The notes beneath the pieces were generated by a model. That model had not been told where the DNA came from and searched no databases. It was given only the letters and a program-made list of their open reading frames with translations. DNA of 64,000 nucleotides from Mycobacterium asiaticum. Its GTDB lineage: Bacteria > Actinomycetota > Actinomycetes > Mycobacteriales > Mycobacteriaceae. The stretch is taken from positions 88,419 to 152,418 of the forward strand of contig NZ_LZLS01000191.1 of the NCBI RefSeq assembly GCF_001673365.1, in the 5' to 3' direction. Every line of letters starts with the position of its first letter. Position 1 is the first letter of the stretch. Both the position numbers and the translations under genes were made by a program. Of the stretch, positions 51,691 through 60,071 are shown piece by piece.

Positions 51691-51725
51691 TGTCCCCCAG
51701 CCCATTTGGTAAGAGGAACGGATTG

Positions 51726-52283
51726 ATGGTCACTCCAACGTTCGATATCAGCGGCCACTCGGGGCGAGGTGCGGCACGGCGGACTCGCTCGGACGACCAG
51801 TTACTGCGGCACCGCCTGGACGTCATCGCCGCCGACACGGCCGATGCTGTACAGACCGCCGGCGGCTGGTTGTTCGACCGGGTGATGGCGGGTTGGCAGG
51901 TCAACGTGCTCTTGCCGCCGCACTGCGACCACCGGCCGTTGCGTATCCTCGGCGCCCACGTCGGGGATCTCGCTTCGGATTTGGAGGATCTGGACCTTGA
52001 CGGACCGCTGAGCCAGGGACTGGCGGTCAGTGCCCAGGCGCTGACCGCCGATGACCGCGTTCGAGAATTGGTCCACGCGGCCCTCGGCAACCGGTTGACC
52101 GAAGTGGCGCTGTGGGGCGACGCTCGACCGCTCGGTGTTGACCGGAGGCTGACCAGGACCGAGTACCAGCTTGGCGCTGCGGCGCGGGCATTCAAGGCAC
52201 AAGCACTGCGCGCAGCTGAAATTCCCTGCTCCGCAGTTAGTCTCGTGGAAACGTTGTACACCGACGCGGCGTGGCTGGACTAG
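51726..52283 (+). CDS. Hypothetical protein, first gene of the P450 operon
   Basis: A 185-residue protein that I do not recognise. The first 30 residues are basic and disordered-looking (SGRGAARRTRSDD), followed by helical and strand segments (DAVQTAGGWLFDRVMAGWQVNVLLPP) and an acidic loop SDLEDLDLDGPLSQG. No catalytic motif is visible. ATG 51726 follows AAGAGGAACGG. It is 9 bases from the next gene and is under motif copy C, so it belongs to the same pathway. Confidence 0.7.
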   Translation: MVTPTFDISGHSGRGAARRTRSDDQLLRHRLDVIAADTADAVQTAGGWLFDRVMAGWQVNVLLPPHCDHRPLRILGAHVGDLASDLEDLDLDGPLSQGLAVSAQALTADDRVRELVHAALGNRLTEVALWGDARPLGVDRRLTRTEYQLGAAARAFKAQALRAAEIPCSAVSLVETLYTDAAWLD

Positions 52284-52292
52284 CCGCAAGCC

Positions 52293-52997
52293 ATGAAGAA
52301 GTACTACCGGCACACCCTGCTTTACCTGCATGAGACGATCGAGCTGGGTTCGGGTCGGAGCGACCGCTTCGCCGAGGTCTTCGTCGACACCTATCAGCCG
52401 ATGATGGAAGAGCTTGGCGCGCGGTTGTTTTCGATCTGGGAGACCACCGCGTTCAACGGTCACTGGCCGCAGGTGACGATCATCTGGGAGATCGACGCGT
52501 TCGCTGACTACGCCAAGATCGGAGCCGCGCAAGCTCGCGGCGGCAGCCACGAAGCGGCGGCCGGAAAGTGGTCGGCGTTCCTGTCCGACATCGGCGCCTC
52601 GGGGGAGGGGCGCATCATGTACCCGGGGCCGAGCAATAGGAATCTGGCGCAGCTGCGTGACGCCAATTTCGATGCGTCGGTGGTGATCCAAGAGATCATG
52701 CAGACCAAGCCGGGCCGGCAGGACGACTACATCCGCGAGTTAGAACGGCTTTACGTGCCGTGGTCGGAGAGCACCGGCAAACTCTGGCTCGGATCGTTTA
52801 CCACGACCTTCCGCTTCAACGAGGTCATCCACTACTGGGCGCTCGAAGGGGGTTGGGAGTGCTTCGCCAACCACTACCCGTCCTGGAAGGACAGCCCCCC
52901 AGCGGAAATCGTCACCTGGATGAGCGTGGCACCCGCCCTGCGCGACGGCTGGGAGGACTCCATCCTGCAGGCGCTACCGCCATCCCCACTGCGGTGA
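52293..52997 (+). CDS. NIPSNAP-like (dimeric alpha/beta-barrel) protein
   Basis: A 234-residue protein consisting of two similar halves: YLHETIELGSGRSDRFAEVFVDTYQPMMEELGARLFSIWE, and later VVIQEIMQTKPGRQDDYIRELERLYVPWSE with KLWLGSFTT. This pattern (short ferredoxin-like units with aromatic strands) fits NIPSNAP or related stress-responsive barrels. No function can be assigned. Its TGA overlaps the GTG of the P450 gene, so the two are coupled. Confidence 0.7.
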   Translation: MKKYYRHTLLYLHETIELGSGRSDRFAEVFVDTYQPMMEELGARLFSIWETTAFNGHWPQVTIIWEIDAFADYAKIGAAQARGGSHEAAAGKWSAFLSDIGASGEGRIMYPGPSNRNLAQLRDANFDASVVIQEIMQTKPGRQDDYIRELERLYVPWSESTGKLWLGSFTTTFRFNEVIHYWALEGGWECFANHYPSWKDSPPAEIVTWMSVAPALRDGWEDSILQALPPSPLR

Positions 52998-54202
52998 GCT
53001 TTTCCTACGATCCCTTCGATGCGAAGGTGATGGCCGATCCGCTGCCGTACTACCGCACCCTGCGCGACGAGTATCCGGTGTACTACCTGCCCCAGTGGGA
53101 CACCTTCGCATTGTCACGTTTCGACGACATCTGGCGGGTACTGGAAGTCAACGACGGCACCTTCGTCGCATCGGAAGGCACCCTTCCGCCGGCATCGGTT
53201 CTGGCTCAACACAATTCCGGTCCTGTCGCCGACCCACCCTTGCATCCGTTGCCGTTCCACGCGGTCTTCGACGCGGACCTCTACGGTGAGATCCGCCGCG
53301 CTCACTCCCAGCCGTTTCGGCCACGCTCGGTCAGCGCGCTCGAAACCAGAATCCGCGAGCTGGCCAACGAACGTCTTGATTTGCTGTTGGGGCAGGGCAC
53401 CTTTGATCTGACCAGCGAATACGGCGGCATCGTTGCGGCGTCGATGGTGTGCGATCTGCTGGGCATCTCAACCGATCTCGCCCCGCAGGTGCTCGCCGCG
53501 GTCAATGCCGGCAGCCTGGCCGAACCGGGCGAAGGCGTGGACACATCCGAATCCCGCCCAAACTATCTGCAGTTCTTGACGCCGGTGGTCGAGCGCCACC
53601 GGGCCGGCACCGGCAGCGCGCTGCCCATCGTGGATGGTTTGTTGGCCTATCACCTGCCCGACGGCAGCGCACTGACCGACATCGAGGTCGCCACCCAGAT
53701 GCTGTGCGTCTTCATCGGTGGCACCGAAACCGTGCCGAAGATCGTCGCGCACGGCCTGTGGGAACTGAGTCGGCGGCCGGACCAGATGGCTGCTGTGACA
53801 GCCGATCTCGCAAACAATGTACCGATCGTCCGCGAGGAGATTCTGCGCTACTGCGCGCCGGCGCAGTGGTTCGCCCGAACCGCGCGCAAGCCCTTCACCA
53901 TTCATGGCCAGCAAATCGAGCCGGGTCAACGTGTCATCACCCTGCTCGCCTCGGCCAACCGGGACGAGCGCGAATACCCGAACCCCGACGAGTTCATCTG
54001 GGACCGACCGATCAGACGGTCCCTGGTGTTCGGCCGCGGTCAGCACTTCTGCCTCGGCTACCACTTGGCACGGCTGGAAGTCGCTGTCCTGCTGCAGGAA
54101 TGGCTGCGCAGAGTCCCCGACTTCGCGATCCGCAGCGACGATGCGACCCGGTTGCCGTCAAGCTTCCAATGGGGCTGGAACAAGATCCCGGTGGAGGTCT
54201 GA
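52994..54202 (+). CDS. Cytochrome P450 of the catabolic island
   Basis: A 402-residue soluble P450 from GTG 52994. The I-helix motif is FIGGTETV (GGTET instead of the common AGxDT), the K-helix has EEILR (ExxR) and the heme loop is FGRGQHFCLGYHLARLE with the ligand Cys. Bacterial P450s of this size use a ferredoxin; none is encoded next to it. It probably hydroxylates the starting substrate of the island. The frame is open upstream but the coupled start after the NIPSNAP-like gene is the likely one. Confidence 0.92.
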   Translation: MSFSYDPFDAKVMADPLPYYRTLRDEYPVYYLPQWDTFALSRFDDIWRVLEVNDGTFVASEGTLPPASVLAQHNSGPVADPPLHPLPFHAVFDADLYGEIRRAHSQPFRPRSVSALETRIRELANERLDLLLGQGTFDLTSEYGGIVAASMVCDLLGISTDLAPQVLAAVNAGSLAEPGEGVDTSESRPNYLQFLTPVVERHRAGTGSALPIVDGLLAYHLPDGSALTDIEVATQMLCVFIGGTETVPKIVAHGLWELSRRPDQMAAVTADLANNVPIVREEILRYCAPAQWFARTARKPFTIHGQQIEPGQRVITLLASANRDEREYPNPDEFIWDRPIRRSLVFGRGQHFCLGYHLARLEVAVLLQEWLRRVPDFAIRSDDATRLPSSFQWGWNKIPVEV

Positions 54203-54203
54203 C

Positions 54204-55172
54204 GTGTGGTCCTACCGGATCATCGCCCCCTATCTCTTCGAGCGCACCGACATCGAGGATAAGACCCCGCAGTGCCTCGCGGATCGTCATGTGCTGCTGC
54301 GGTTTCTGGCCGCCGGTGTCTGCGGCAGCGACCTGCCCGCCTTCCGCGGTGCCAAAGGCAGGCTGCCCGGCGACGACGGCCGCAGCGCCGCGGAAAAGGA
54401 CGGCTTCCCGATTCACGAAGTCGCTGGCGAAGTCATCGCCAGCCGCCACCCCGACCACCAGCCCGGCGACCTCGTCGTCGGCTGGGCTTCGGCATTCGAC
54501 GGCATGATGGAACTCGTCGTCACCCACGGCGACGGGCTGGCACCGTATGACCCCGCGCTCACGCCGACACAGGCCGTCGGTCTGCAACCGCTGGCCTGTG
54601 TGCTCTATGCCTGCGAGCAGTTGCCGGATCTGACCGGCCGTCACGTCGCGATCATCGGACAGGGATCGATCGGGCTGCTATTCGCCTACGTCGCCAAAGC
54701 TGCCGGTGCGCGCCGGGTAACCGGAGTCGACCCCGTTGATCGGGCAGCCCTGTCGAAGACTTTCGGCGTCGACGACGCGGTGCGGGCCACCAGCGACCGA
54801 TGGGTGAGTCAACTCGCTCCCACCGACCGCGCCGATGTGGTTATCGAGGCGGTCGGCCACCAGGTGGCCACCCTCGGCCACGCCATCGATGCCACGGCGC
54901 CGGGCGGTACGGTCTTCTACTTCGGCGTGGCCGACGACGAGGCTTACCCGATCAACATGCGCGTCATGCTGCGCAACAACCTGACGTTGAAATCTGGCGT
55001 GACACTTGACCGTCGGCGCGTCCTGGAACAGGCAGCCAAGTTTGCCGCCGAACGGCCCGGTCTACTCGAGACTTATCTCACCCACACCTTCGCCGTCGAC
55101 GAGGTGCAGGCGGCGTTCGAACTGGCCTGCCGGCCGGTGCCCGACCGAGTAAAGATTGCGGTCGCCCGATGA
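54204..55172 (+). CDS. Zinc-type alcohol dehydrogenase (MDR superfamily)
   Basis: A 322-residue medium-chain dehydrogenase starting at GTG 54204. It has GVCGSDLPAFRG with a Cys where the catalytic zinc ligand is expected and GFPIHEVAGEV (the GHE position is IHE); the lobe with four structural-zinc cysteines is absent. Cofactor motif IIGQGSIGLLFAYVAKAAGA. Directly after the P450, so it may oxidise the P450 product. It overlaps the aldolase gene by 4 bases. Confidence 0.87.
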   Translation: MWSYRIIAPYLFERTDIEDKTPQCLADRHVLLRFLAAGVCGSDLPAFRGAKGRLPGDDGRSAAEKDGFPIHEVAGEVIASRHPDHQPGDLVVGWASAFDGMMELVVTHGDGLAPYDPALTPTQAVGLQPLACVLYACEQLPDLTGRHVAIIGQGSIGLLFAYVAKAAGARRVTGVDPVDRAALSKTFGVDDAVRATSDRWVSQLAPTDRADVVIEAVGHQVATLGHAIDATAPGGTVFYFGVADDEAYPINMRVMLRNNLTLKSGVTLDRRRVLEQAAKFAAERPGLLETYLTHTFAVDEVQAAFELACRPVPDRVKIAVAR

Positions 55173-55906
55173 GTGTCTTCCGGACTTTGCCGGCGCCGCT
55201 TTGGGGCGGCTGGGTCACCGGACCGACCATGATCGGTCCTGAGGAGTTCGCGGCCACCGGCTACGACTACGTCGGATTCGATGCTCAGCACGGATATCTC
55301 GACGACGCCGACATCGCGAGGCTATTGCGGCGCCTCGAGCACGTTCCTATCGCGACCGCCGTTCGGCTGCCGAATTCCGACCCGGCACCCATCGGACGCG
55401 TGCTCGACGCGGGAGCCGACGCCGTCATCGTCGCCATGATCGAGTCCGCCGACCAAGCGGCCGCCGCCGTCGCCGCGACCCGCTACCCACCCGCGGGTGT
55501 TCGCAGCTTCGGACCACTGCGGGCGAGTCTCGGACATGATCCCGCCGCACTGGAAGCCCGGGCGAGCGTGTTCGCGATGATCGAGACGGCCGCGGCGCTG
55601 GCTGACATCGAAACCATCTGCGCGGTGCCGGGATTGACCGGCGTCTACGTCGGACCGGCGGACCTAGCTATCTCGATGGGCGTCGACGTCGTCGGTGACA
55701 CCCGCAACGAGCGGGTCCTCGATGCCATCGGACGAATCCACCGCGCGGCCAGCGCGGCCGGGCTGGTCAGCGGAATCCACGCCAGCAACGGCAGCACAGG
55801 TAAAGCCATGGCGCAGCTCGGATTCCAGATGATCACCCTGGCCTCGGCGTCGCATGCGCTGCGCCGGGGTGCTGCCGAGCACTTGCGTGAGGCGACCTCA
55901 GAATGA
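55169..55906 (+). CDS. HpcH/HpaI family aldolase
   Basis: A 245-residue TIM-barrel class II aldolase. YDYVGFDAQHGYLDD and MIETAAALADIETICAVPGLTGVYVGPADLAISMG contain the metal-binding Glu and Asp of the family. These enzymes cleave or form 2-keto-3/4-hydroxy acids with pyruvate or related units. Its presence suggests a retro-aldol ring or chain cleavage step. It is coupled by ATGA overlaps on both sides. Confidence 0.9.
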   Translation: MSVFRTLPAPLWGGWVTGPTMIGPEEFAATGYDYVGFDAQHGYLDDADIARLLRRLEHVPIATAVRLPNSDPAPIGRVLDAGADAVIVAMIESADQAAAAVAATRYPPAGVRSFGPLRASLGHDPAALEARASVFAMIETAAALADIETICAVPGLTGVYVGPADLAISMGVDVVGDTRNERVLDAIGRIHRAASAAGLVSGIHASNGSTGKAMAQLGFQMITLASASHALRRGAAEHLREATSE

Positions 55907-56313
55907 GTGATTCAGCCGCCATTCGGGACACACTCGCCGCGTATGCGCTCGCGCTCGACGCCAACGATATCGAGGGGTGTCTGACACTATTCGCTGACGA
56001 TGCCGAATTCGAGGTTTACGGAACCGTTTTCACCGGCCGTGACGGTATCGGTGAAATGTTCCGAGCAGCGCCCAACGGCTTGCACCTGACCGGCGCCTCG
56101 CGGGTCGACGTCGGCCAGGACAACACCGCGTCGGCACGCTCGCAGGTTCTGTTCGTCCAATGCCGATACGCAGCCCTTACGCACCAAATGCGATTGGCGC
56201 TCTACGATGACGATCTGGTATGCCGCGACGGCACCTGGTTGTTTCGTCGCCGGCGATGCCGGTTCATTACCGGCACGGGACTTAGCGACAGACCGGAGGA
56301 GATGTCACCATGA
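55903..56313 (+). CDS. SnoaL/NTF2-like protein
   Basis: A 136-residue cone-fold protein: IRDTLAAYALALDANDIEGCLTLFADDAEFEVYG, FTGRDGIGEMFR and later QMRLALYDDDLVCRDGTWLFRRRRCRFI fit SnoaL_4-type ketosteroid-isomerase-like proteins. Possibly an isomerase or dehydratase of the pathway. ATGA overlaps on both sides join it to the aldolase and SDR genes. Confidence 0.85.
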   Translation: MSDSAAIRDTLAAYALALDANDIEGCLTLFADDAEFEVYGTVFTGRDGIGEMFRAAPNGLHLTGASRVDVGQDNTASARSQVLFVQCRYAALTHQMRLALYDDDLVCRDGTWLFRRRRCRFITGTGLSDRPEEMSP

Positions 56314-57035
56314 CACGGGTCGCGCTGGTCACCGGAGCCGCCGGTGGACAAGGTTGGGCGATCGTCAATCGACTTCGGGCCAACGGGTATTCGGTAGCTG
56401 CCTGCGATATTAGAGGCGACGAACTGGGCGCGGCGGTCGCTGAATCCGGCGACGACGAGGTAGTGGGAATATCGCTGGACGTCGCCGACGCGACGCAATG
56501 GGAGGCAGCGGTAACCGCCACCGTGGACCGGTTTGGGGACTTGACCGCCCTGGTCAACAATGCCGGGCTGCTGCACCGCGCACCGTTGGTCGATGAGACC
56601 ATCGAAGACTTCGAAAACTCCTGGCGCGTCAACTGTTTGGGGGCGTTCCTGGGGATGCGCGCCGCCTTGCCGCACCTGCAACAGGCCGAGAACGCGGCGA
56701 TTGTCAACATCTGCAGCACCGGGGCGATCCGCCCGTTTCCGCAGCACTGCGCCTACGGATCGGCGAAGTGGGCCCTGCGCGGTCTGACGCAAACTGCCGC
56801 AGCCGAACTCGGGTCCGCGGGCATCCGGGTAAACGCGGTATTTCCCGGCCCGATCGCTACTGCGATGCTCGATGAGGACACCCAGCAGCGACTGGCCGCG
56901 GTCGCGATGTTCGGTCGGTTGGGCCGGCCCGCCGAAATTGCCGATGCGGTGGCGTTTCTGGTGTCGGAGGAGGCTTCGTTCATCACCGGATCCGAACTCG
57001 TCGTCGACGGTGGGCAATGCCTGCAAATCCGCTGA
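56310..57035 (+). CDS. Short-chain dehydrogenase
   Basis: A 241-residue classical SDR. Cofactor motif VTGAAGGQGWAI, acidic cofactor residue in CDIRGDELG (NAD preference), NNAG at about 80-83, Ser in NICSTGA and YxxxK as YGSAK. It likely oxidises a hydroxyl group of an intermediate. ATG 56310 overlaps the preceding stop, and the following lipase gene begins within its last 19 bases. Confidence 0.9.
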   Translation: MTRVALVTGAAGGQGWAIVNRLRANGYSVAACDIRGDELGAAVAESGDDEVVGISLDVADATQWEAAVTATVDRFGDLTALVNNAGLLHRAPLVDETIEDFENSWRVNCLGAFLGMRAALPHLQQAENAAIVNICSTGAIRPFPQHCAYGSAKWALRGLTQTAAAELGSAGIRVNAVFPGPIATAMLDEDTQQRLAAVAMFGRLGRPAEIADAVAFLVSEEASFITGSELVVDGGQCLQIR

Positions 57036-57940
57036 GCGCGGGCGGTGAGAGGCTCGATCCCGAACTGCGTGCTGTCGCGGTAAATCGAACGGTCTTTACG
57101 GCCGAGGCGATCCCGCTGATCCGGGAGTCGATGAATCAGCGTCGCGCCGCAATGCGCGCGGACATCGCCGGGGTGAGCATCGAGCACGGGGTCGCCGATA
57201 CCGTTCCGGTGCGCATCTACCGAGGCGGCGCTGCGCCGGCGCCTGCCGTGATCTACTGCCACGCCGGTGGTTTCGCGTTGGGCAACCTGGACACCGACCA
57301 CCGTCAATGTTTGGAGCTCGCGCGTCGCGGAAGATGTTGCGTGGTGTCGGTCGACTATCGGCTGGCACCCGAGCACCCCTTCCCCGCGGCACTTGAGGAC
57401 GCGGCCACCGTCCTAAAGTGGGTCGTCGACAATGCAATCCGACTCGAGATCGATCCCGGCCGCATTGCGGTCGCGGGCAGCAGCGCAGGTGCCGCGCTCG
57501 CTGCCGGCCTGGCCCACCGGGCCGCCGACGGCGAACTGCCCGCAGTGGCTTTTCAATTGCTGCACCAACCGGTACTCGATGATCGTCCTACCGCGTCCAA
57601 AGCCGAGTTTCGTGCCACGCCGGCCTTCGACGGTGAGGGCGCCGAACACATGTGGCGTCACTACCTGGGCGGCCAATTGCCCACACCGCAATCCGTGCCC
57701 AGCCGGCGAGCCCAATTGGCCGGTCTACCGGCAACATTGATCACGTGTGCGGAAGTCGATCCGTTCCGGGACGAGGCGGTGGAGTACGCGCTCGCCCTGC
57801 TGTCGGCCGGCGTCTCCACCGAGCTGCACGTCTTCCCCGGTGCGTGCCATGGATTTGATTCCCTGCTGCCGGAATGGAAAACATCGCAGCGGCTCTTCGC
57901 CTTGCAGGGTGAAGCGCTGACGAAGGCCTTCAAAACGTGA
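57017..57940 (+). CDS. Alpha/beta hydrolase, hormone-sensitive-lipase (HSL) family
   Basis: A 307-residue HSL-type esterase. The oxyanion motif is CHAGGF (HAGG variant of HGGG), the nucleophile motif GSSAGA, the acid in ITCAEVDPFRDEA and the base His in GACHGFDS. It hydrolyses small esters or lactones. It is the last gene of the P450 operon and overlaps the convergent adhE1 gene by 11 bases at its 3' end. Confidence 0.9.
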   Translation: MPANPLSAGGERLDPELRAVAVNRTVFTAEAIPLIRESMNQRRAAMRADIAGVSIEHGVADTVPVRIYRGGAAPAPAVIYCHAGGFALGNLDTDHRQCLELARRGRCCVVSVDYRLAPEHPFPAALEDAATVLKWVVDNAIRLEIDPGRIAVAGSSAGAALAAGLAHRAADGELPAVAFQLLHQPVLDDRPTASKAEFRATPAFDGEGAEHMWRHYLGGQLPTPQSVPSRRAQLAGLPATLITCAEVDPFRDEAVEYALALLSAGVSTELHVFPGACHGFDSLLPEWKTSQRLFALQGEALTKAFKT

Positions 57941-59030
57941 TGAGCTGACGCACCGCGGTGCCGTCGGCGAGATGGTCCATCGCCTCGTTGATGTCGTCCA
58001 ACCGGATCGTCGACGACACCAGCGACTCCACCGGCAGGCGGCCGGACTGCCAGAGGGAGACGAACCGCGGAATGTCGCGGCTGGGCACCGCCGAACCCAG
58101 GTAGCTTCCGATCAGGGCGCGGCCCTCGGCGACGAAACCTAACGGCGACAGGCTGATTCGGGCGTCAGGACCAGGCAGCCCGACGGTGATGGTGCGTCCG
58201 CCGGGTGCGGTCAGCCCGATTGCGGATTCCAGGGCGTTGGGATGACCTACCGCCTCGACCACGATGTCGGCCTTGACACCCTCGGCCTGCTCCGGAGTGT
58301 AGGTCTCGTGCGCCCCCAAAGCGCTTGCGGCGGCGATCTTTTCGGGTACCCGATCAATGCCAAGCACACGGACGTCGGGGAAGGTGAGCGCGGTGAGTAT
58401 TGCCGCCATGCCGACGCCTCCGAGTCCGACGACGGCGACCGACTGGCCCGGCCGGGGGTTGCCCACGTTGAGCACCGCGCCTCCGCCGGTGAGCACCGCG
58501 CAGCCGAGCAGTGCCGCCACATCGGGTGGCACCTCGGATGGCACCGGAACCGCGCTGGCCCGGTTGACCACCGCATGCGTGGCGAAACCCGAGACACCCA
58601 GGTGGTGACGCACCGGTTGGCCGTCGCGGCCAAGCCTGATCCCACCGCCGAGTAGCGTCCCGGCGTTATTGGCCACGCTGCCCGGCTCACAAGGGGTCAG
58701 GCCCTGCGTGGCGCAGGCCCGGCAGTGCCCGCAGCGCGGCAGAAACACCAGCACCACCCGCTGGCCGACGGACAAATCGTCGACCCCGGCACCCAACTCC
58801 TCGACGATTCCCGCCGCTTCATGACCGAGCAGCATCGGCACTGGACGCACCCGGTTGCCGTCCACAACCGACAGATCGGAGTGGCATACCCCGGCGGCTT
58901 CGATACGCACCGCCACCTCGCCGGGGCCCGGAGGATCCAGGTCGACGTCGACGACGCTGATCGGACGGGATTCGGTGTAGGGGCGGGGCGCACCGATGCG
59001 CTCCAACACCGCTCCCCGAATGTGAATCAT
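57930..59030 (-). CDS. adhE1: Zinc-containing alcohol dehydrogenase AdhE1 (Rv0162c-like)
   Basis: A 366-residue class III-type alcohol dehydrogenase. Catalytic zinc ligands: Cys in GVCHSD, GHE in LLGHEAAG, and the CAVLTGGGAV Cys; the structural zinc lobe CGHCRACATQGLTPC has all four cysteines. Cofactor motif VVGLGGVGMAAILTA. ATG 59030 gives MIHIRGAVLERIG, which aligns with AdhE1 as I remember it; another ATG is at 59042. It is divergent from the Rv0163-like gene. Confidence 0.9.
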   Translation of the reverse strand: MIHIRGAVLERIGAPRPYTESRPISVVDVDLDPPGPGEVAVRIEAAGVCHSDLSVVDGNRVRPVPMLLGHEAAGIVEELGAGVDDLSVGQRVVLVFLPRCGHCRACATQGLTPCEPGSVANNAGTLLGGGIRLGRDGQPVRHHLGVSGFATHAVVNRASAVPVPSEVPPDVAALLGCAVLTGGGAVLNVGNPRPGQSVAVVGLGGVGMAAILTALTFPDVRVLGIDRVPEKIAAASALGAHETYTPEQAEGVKADIVVEAVGHPNALESAIGLTAPGGRTITVGLPGPDARISLSPLGFVAEGRALIGSYLGSAVPSRDIPRFVSLWQSGRLPVESLVSSTIRLDDINEAMDHLADGTAVRQLITF

Positions 59031-59044
59031 GTTGGAATACAACC

Positions 59045-59506
59045 ATGACGTCCATCCCGGATGCGCAGAAGCTGACCAGCGCCGATTTCCCGGTTCGGTG
59101 GCCGGTGCTGACCCGATGGGCCGACAACGACATGTTCGGCCACCTCAACAACGCGGTCTACTACCAACTGTTCGATACCGCGATCAACGGCTGGATCGCG
59201 ACCCGCGCCGGGGTCGATCCGTTGACGATTCCCGAGCTGGGCATCGTGGCCGAGTCGGGCTGCCGCTACTTCGCCGAACTGGCGTTCCCCGAAAGCCTTG
59301 CGGTGGGGCTGGCCGTGACTCGTCTCGGCCGCAGCAGCGTCACCTATCGACTCGGAATATTCAAAGCCGAACAGCAAGGTGACCAGCCGCAGCCGATCGC
59401 CGCACTGGGGCACTGGGTGCACGTTTACGTCGACCGAGCCAGTCGCAGACCGGTCCCGATTCCCGACGCCATCCGCGCGCTGCTGGCCACGGCCTGTGTG
59501 AATTAA
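59045..59506 (+). CDS. Acyl-CoA thioesterase, 4HBT hotdog (Rv0163-like)
   Basis: A 153-residue single-hotdog protein with TRWADNDMFGHLNNAVYYQLFDTA, the 4-hydroxybenzoyl-CoA thioesterase signature with the catalytic Asp in DNDMFGH. It likely hydrolyses an acyl-CoA. Its start is 14 bases from that of adhE1 on the other strand, so promoters overlap. Order and length match Rv0163. Confidence 0.9.
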   Translation: MTSIPDAQKLTSADFPVRWPVLTRWADNDMFGHLNNAVYYQLFDTAINGWIATRAGVDPLTIPELGIVAESGCRYFAELAFPESLAVGLAVTRLGRSSVTYRLGIFKAEQQGDQPQPIAALGHWVHVYVDRASRRPVPIPDAIRALLATACVN

Positions 59507-59548
59507 CCGCTTGGATTAGATACGGGACGCCGCACGTATGCTTCGCCA

Positions 59549-59986
59549 ATGCCAGTTATGAGCAAGACGGTGGAGGTCAGCGCCGATGCCGGCGCGATCA
59601 TGGGCATCGTCTCCGATATCGAGCGGTACCCGGAGTGGAATGAAGGCATTCAGGGCGCCTGGGTGCTGGCCCGCTACGACGACGGCCGCGCGAGCCAGGT
59701 GCGTCTGGACACCAATGTCAATGGCTTTCAAGGCGTCTACATCCACGCGGTGTACTACCCGGGCGAGAACCAGATTCAGACCGTGATGCAGCAGGGCGAC
59801 CTGTTCACCAAGCAGGAGCAGCTGTTCAGCGTGGTGGCCACGGGTCCCAGCAGCTTGCTCACGGTGGACATCGATGTCGAACCCAGCTTTCCGGTTCCTC
59901 CGCCCATGGTGAAGATGATGCTGAACAACGTGCTCGAGCAACTCGCGTCCAACGTCAAAGCGCGCGCCGAGCAACTCGCTGGCTAG
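59549..59986 (+). CDS. TB18.5: SRPBCC-fold protein TB18.5 (Rv0164-like)
   Basis: A 145-residue START/polyketide-cyclase-like lipid- or ligand-binding protein: MSKTVEVSADAGAIMGIVSDIERYPEWNEG, IHAVYYPGENQIQTVMQQGDLF and a C-terminal helix MVKMMLNNVLEQLASNVKARAEQL. It matches TB18.5, an antigen of M. tuberculosis culture filtrate, nearly along its full length as I recall. The M. tuberculosis annotation begins further upstream; here ATG 59549 is the likely start. Ligand unknown. Confidence 0.92.
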   Translation: MPVMSKTVEVSADAGAIMGIVSDIERYPEWNEGIQGAWVLARYDDGRASQVRLDTNVNGFQGVYIHAVYYPGENQIQTVMQQGDLFTKQEQLFSVVATGPSSLLTVDIDVEPSFPVPPPMVKMMLNNVLEQLASNVKARAEQLAG

Positions 59987-60000
59987 TTGTAGCCGCTCTC

Positions 60001-60054
60001 GTCACGCTGGGGTGACACTCGACGCGCGGCGTCGCGCTGGCGTGACGCTCGGCG
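60001..60054. repeat. Two 24-bp direct repeats between TB18.5 and mce1R
   Basis: 60001-60024 begins GTCACGCTGGGGTGACAC and 60031-60054 begins GTCGCGCTGGCGTGACGC; I count 20 of 24 identical bases with a 30-base period. GTCAC and GTGAC in each unit are inverted, so each can form a short stem. Between convergent genes they may serve as terminators. Confidence 0.55.
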
Positions 60055-60071
60055 TAAGTGGAACGAGTCCG

